Shown here: positions 61,716-64,000 of the stretch, piece by piece
How the letters are laid out: every line of letters starts with the position of its first letter
How positions within the stretch are numbered: position 1 is the stretch's first letter
Assembly (NCBI GenBank): GCA_965233625.1
Contig: OZ247499.1
Coordinates: forward strand, 62,001-126,000
Source: G965233625 sp965233625
GTDB taxonomy: Bacteria > Planctomycetota > Planctomycetia > Pirellulales > Pirellulaceae
Length of the DNA stretch: 64,000 nt
Direction of reading: 5' to 3'
Translations under genes and position numbers: made by a program
Notes under the pieces: model-generated
Told to the model about the DNA's origin: nothing
Seen by the model: the letters and a program-made list of their open reading frames with translations, nothing else
Databases searched by the model: none

Positions 61716-63710
61716 ATGACACTCCTGGCCCTACCACAGCGTTACAACGGCATGATGCACCGCATTTCACTGTTGCTATTACTACTGCCTGCTTTCTGGA
61801 TGATGCCGCAGGCGACCGTTCATGCGGCGGAGAAGCCCAATGTACTGCTGGTGCTGGTTGACGATCTGAAGCCAACACTGGGTTGTTATGGCGACAAGAT
61901 TGCGAAAACACCAAACATCGATAAACTTGCCGCCCGCGGTATGCGGTTTGATCTGGCGTATTGCAATCAAGCGGTGTGTGCACCGTCGCGGTTTACATTG
62001 ATGCTCGGTTCGCATTCAACCTCAACAGGCTTGTACGGGCTTGGCAGTCCGCTCCGGCAGGTACTTCCCGGCGCCGTAACCATGCCGCAGTTTTTTGCGC
62101 GGCATGGCGGTTACCGCACGGAATCACTCGGCAAGGTGTTTCACATTGGGCACGGAAATCTGGGTGATCCGCAGTCGTTCTCGGCGCCGCATTTTCATGA
62201 CAAAGTCATTGAGTATGTTGATCCCGCCAGTACGGATGGTGGTAAGTTGACCCGCGAAGAAGCTTATTTTTCCAACCAGAAGCTAGGCCAGATCCGTTCG
62301 CTGCCACGGGGCGCTGCGTTTGAATCGCCTGATGTGGAAGACATTCAATACGCCGACGGACGGGTGGCGGCGGAAACCATCAAACGCCTGCGGGCGGCCA
62401 AAGATCGCCGGGCTAAAGATGGCACGCCGTTCTTTATCACCGCCGGCTTCGCCCGTCCGCATCTGCCGTTCAGCGCGCCGAAGAAGTACTGGGATCTCTA
62501 CGACGCCGGTTCGCTGCCGATGCCGGAATATGAACAGCTTCCTGCTGGCGCGCCTGACGTTGCCGGCAAACGTGGCGGCGAAATCAGCAACTACAAACCG
62601 GTTCCCACCGGCGGCAAGGCGCCGTTCAGCGATGCGTTGAAACGCAAACTGATTCACGGTTACTACGCCAGCGCCAGTTTTGTCGACGCTCAGATTGGCA
62701 AGGTGATGGACGAACTCAATCGCCTGGAATTAGCGGAGAATACCATCGTGGTGCTCTGGGGCGACCACGGTTTCCATCTGGGCGATCTGGGCATCTGGAC
62801 GAAACACACGAACTACGAGCAGGCGAACCGTATTCCGATTCTGATCACCGCGCCCGGAGTCACGACGCCCGGCGCCTCGACAAAGCAACTGGCTGAAAGT
62901 GTCGACATCTTCCCGACTCTGGCGGAGCTTGCCGGGCTTCCTGCGCCAAAAGGGCCGCAACCCATCGACGGTGTGAGCCTTGTTCCCGTGTTGAAGAATC
63001 CGGCGAAGCGTGTCCGCGATCATGCCTATCACGCCTATCCAAAAAGAAAGCTGGGACGTGCGATCCGCACGGAGCGTTACCGCCTGGTTGAATGGCGTGA
63101 CTTTGGCGATTCTGGCCAGCCGGAATATGAACTCTACGATTATGAAACCGACCCGCTGGAAAAACGCAATCTGGCTTCGGACAAGCCGGAAGTCGTTGCG
63201 GAGCTGAAACGCACGCTTGCGAAATATCCCAAGCCAGTGTCGCGGGCTGCCCGTCGTGGTGTGGGCAAAGCATCGGTCGAAACGCCGCTGATTGCCAACC
63301 GTGAGCTGAAGATTCACGCCGAAGTAAACGCTGCCGCCCCCCGCGGCGTCGTCCTCGCCCACGGCGGCAATCAGCACGGCTACGCGTTGCACTTTATCGA
63401 TGGACGACCCGTCTTCGATGTACGGGTGAAAGGTAAAGTGCAGCGGATTACCAGCCAGCATCAAGAGAGCGGCAAGGTGAAGCTGACGGCCACGCTATCG
63501 CAGGATGCAATGACGCTTTCGGTCAACAACGGGCAACCACTCTCCAAACCGTCGCCGGGGCTGATACCTGTGGAACCCGTCGATAGCTTGAGCATCGGCT
63601 TCGACGATCGCAGCGCGGCGGGCGATTACGCCGCGCCCAATCAATTCAATGGCAAAGTGCTGCGGCACGAGGTCACCGCCGGTAAGGCACGCGGCTCAAT
63701 CTCCAAATAA
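61716..63710 (+). CDS. Exported sulfatase, iduronate-2-sulfatase-like
   Basis: This formylglycine-dependent sulfatase has 664 residues. A signal peptide (HRISLLLLLLPAFWMMPQAT, then VHAAEKP) precedes NVLLVLVDDLKPTLGCYGD with the metal-binding Asp pair. The catalytic motif is CAPSR, whose Cys is oxidised to formylglycine. Further ligands lie in WGDHGFHLGDLGIWTKHT. From about residue 550 a beta-rich LamG-like domain (IHAEVNAAAPRGVVLAHGG) is appended, likely a carbohydrate-binding module. A sulfated polysaccharide is the probable substrate. It starts 12 bp after the transporter-mutarotase gene. Confidence 0.95.
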   Translation: MTLLALPQRYNGMMHRISLLLLLLPAFWMMPQATVHAAEKPNVLLVLVDDLKPTLGCYGDKIAKTPNIDKLAARGMRFDLAYCNQAVCAPSRFTLMLGSHSTSTGLYGLGSPLRQVLPGAVTMPQFFARHGGYRTESLGKVFHIGHGNLGDPQSFSAPHFHDKVIEYVDPASTDGGKLTREEAYFSNQKLGQIRSLPRGAAFESPDVEDIQYADGRVAAETIKRLRAAKDRRAKDGTPFFITAGFARPHLPFSAPKKYWDLYDAGSLPMPEYEQLPAGAPDVAGKRGGEISNYKPVPTGGKAPFSDALKRKLIHGYYASASFVDAQIGKVMDELNRLELAENTIVVLWGDHGFHLGDLGIWTKHTNYEQANRIPILITAPGVTTPGASTKQLAESVDIFPTLAELAGLPAPKGPQPIDGVSLVPVLKNPAKRVRDHAYHAYPKRKLGRAIRTERYRLVEWRDFGDSGQPEYELYDYETDPLEKRNLASDKPEVVAELKRTLAKYPKPVSRAARRGVGKASVETPLIANRELKIHAEVNAAAPRGVVLAHGGNQHGYALHFIDGRPVFDVRVKGKVQRITSQHQESGKVKLTATLSQDAMTLSVNNGQPLSKPSPGLIPVEPVDSLSIGFDDRSAAGDYAAPNQFNGKVLRHEVTAGKARGSISK

Positions 63711-63752
63711 CCGTAGGCACAAAAAATAGAACCATAACGCTGAGACATAACG

Positions 63753-64000
63753 ATGAGAACTACCTGCTTAGCCGCTATTGCGGTTGTATTTTTGACGGCT
63801 TCGGTCTGCTCTGGTCAAAAGATTAACGGTCAATGGCGCTACACGCTCCGCCGTCCGGCCAAAGGCTGGCAGCAGGCAAAGTTCGACGACGCTGGCTGGA
63901 AGACCGGCCACGGTGGGTTCGGAACACGCGACACCCCTGGAGCGCGCATCGGCACCACATGGGCAACCGGCAGCATCTGGCTACGAAAGCCATTCGAATT
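63753..64000 (+). CDS. Secreted jelly-roll carbohydrate-binding protein, truncated by window end
   Basis: This is the 5' part only (82 codons) of a gene that runs off the window. A signal peptide (LAAIAVVFLTASVCSGQ) is followed by INGQWRYTLRRPAKGWQQAK, then FDDAGWKTGHGGFGTRDTPG. The W..A.FDD..W..G.GGFG pattern matches the N-terminal galactose-binding-like jelly-roll of glycoside hydrolases and related proteins. It lies 42 bp after the sulfatase stop on the same strand, so it likely belongs to the same polysaccharide-use unit. The catalytic domain, if any, lies outside. Confidence 0.7.
   Translation, partial: MRTTCLAAIAVVFLTASVCSGQKINGQWRYTLRRPAKGWQQAKFDDAGWKTGHGGFGTRDTPGARIGTTWATGSIWLRKPFE

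Overview
This 64 kb window is chromosomal DNA from a planctomycete (phylum Planctomycetota), with moderately high GC by eye. The assignment rests on lineage-typical gene types: a DUF1559 prepilin-like protein with the H-x9-DG tail, a GTG-started 61-codon DUF6800-like gene, an ECF sigma factor overlapping the reading frame of a Pkn-type Ser/Thr kinase, Tat-exported Gfo/Idh/MocA and intradiol dioxygenase proteins, a CAPSR sulfatase, a CotH/DUF4956/EF-hand cluster, and a duplicated groEL with groES between the copies. I see no phage, insertion sequence, CRISPR array, tRNA or rRNA. Genus cannot be fixed from sequence alone.

Layout. (1) 0-5.3 kb, minus strand: chaperone operon groEL1-groES-groEL2-dnaJ with a hairpin in every gap and a HAIR-like inverted repeat upstream. 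(2) 5.7-8.5 kb, plus: a 38-codon membrane peptide, mannose-1-phosphate guanylyltransferase, a secreted alpha/beta hydrolase and the YqgF nuclease. (3) 8.6-24.5 kb, minus: a long type II secretion/type IV pilus-like operon with two GspE/PilB ATPases, PilT, a GspF with an extra membrane insert, four pseudopilins, a 1687-residue GspK-like protein and probably the DUF6800-like gene. (4) 24.8-38.2 kb: mixed small units (secreted alpha-helical protein, phosphatase, cupin, STAS-Sel1 fusion, oxidoreductase, PLP decarboxylase, Cys/His-rich lipoprotein, HlyIII/PAQR protein, phosphopantetheinyl transferase, FHA protein). (5) 38.4-44.5 kb: class II photolyase, then a minus-strand DUF4956-CotH-dioxygenase-EF-hand cluster. 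(6) 44.7-47.6 kb, minus: ECF sigma factor and membrane Ser/Thr kinase with TPRs. (7) 47.9-55.0 kb, plus: complete nqrABCDEF for the sodium-pumping NADH:quinone reductase, ending in an ApbE flavin transferase fused to an NqrM-like maturation domain. (8) 55-64 kb: nuclease-family enzyme, XylR-like AraC regulator, lipoprotein + DUF1559 pair, an SGLT-type transporter fused to an aldose 1-epimerase, a sulfatase and a truncated carbohydrate-binding protein.

The genes supply protein folding, envelope secretion or pilus assembly, sodium bioenergetics with its own flavin and metal maturation factors, and sulfated-glycan use. The sodium pump and the sodium/sugar symporter fusion are logically coupled through the sodium gradient. 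The most notable features are the two maturation/transport fusions (ApbE-NqrM, SGLT-mutarotase), the insert in GspF, a long palindromic leader before the STAS-Sel1 gene, and a minus-strand terminator hidden inside the yqgF coding sequence.
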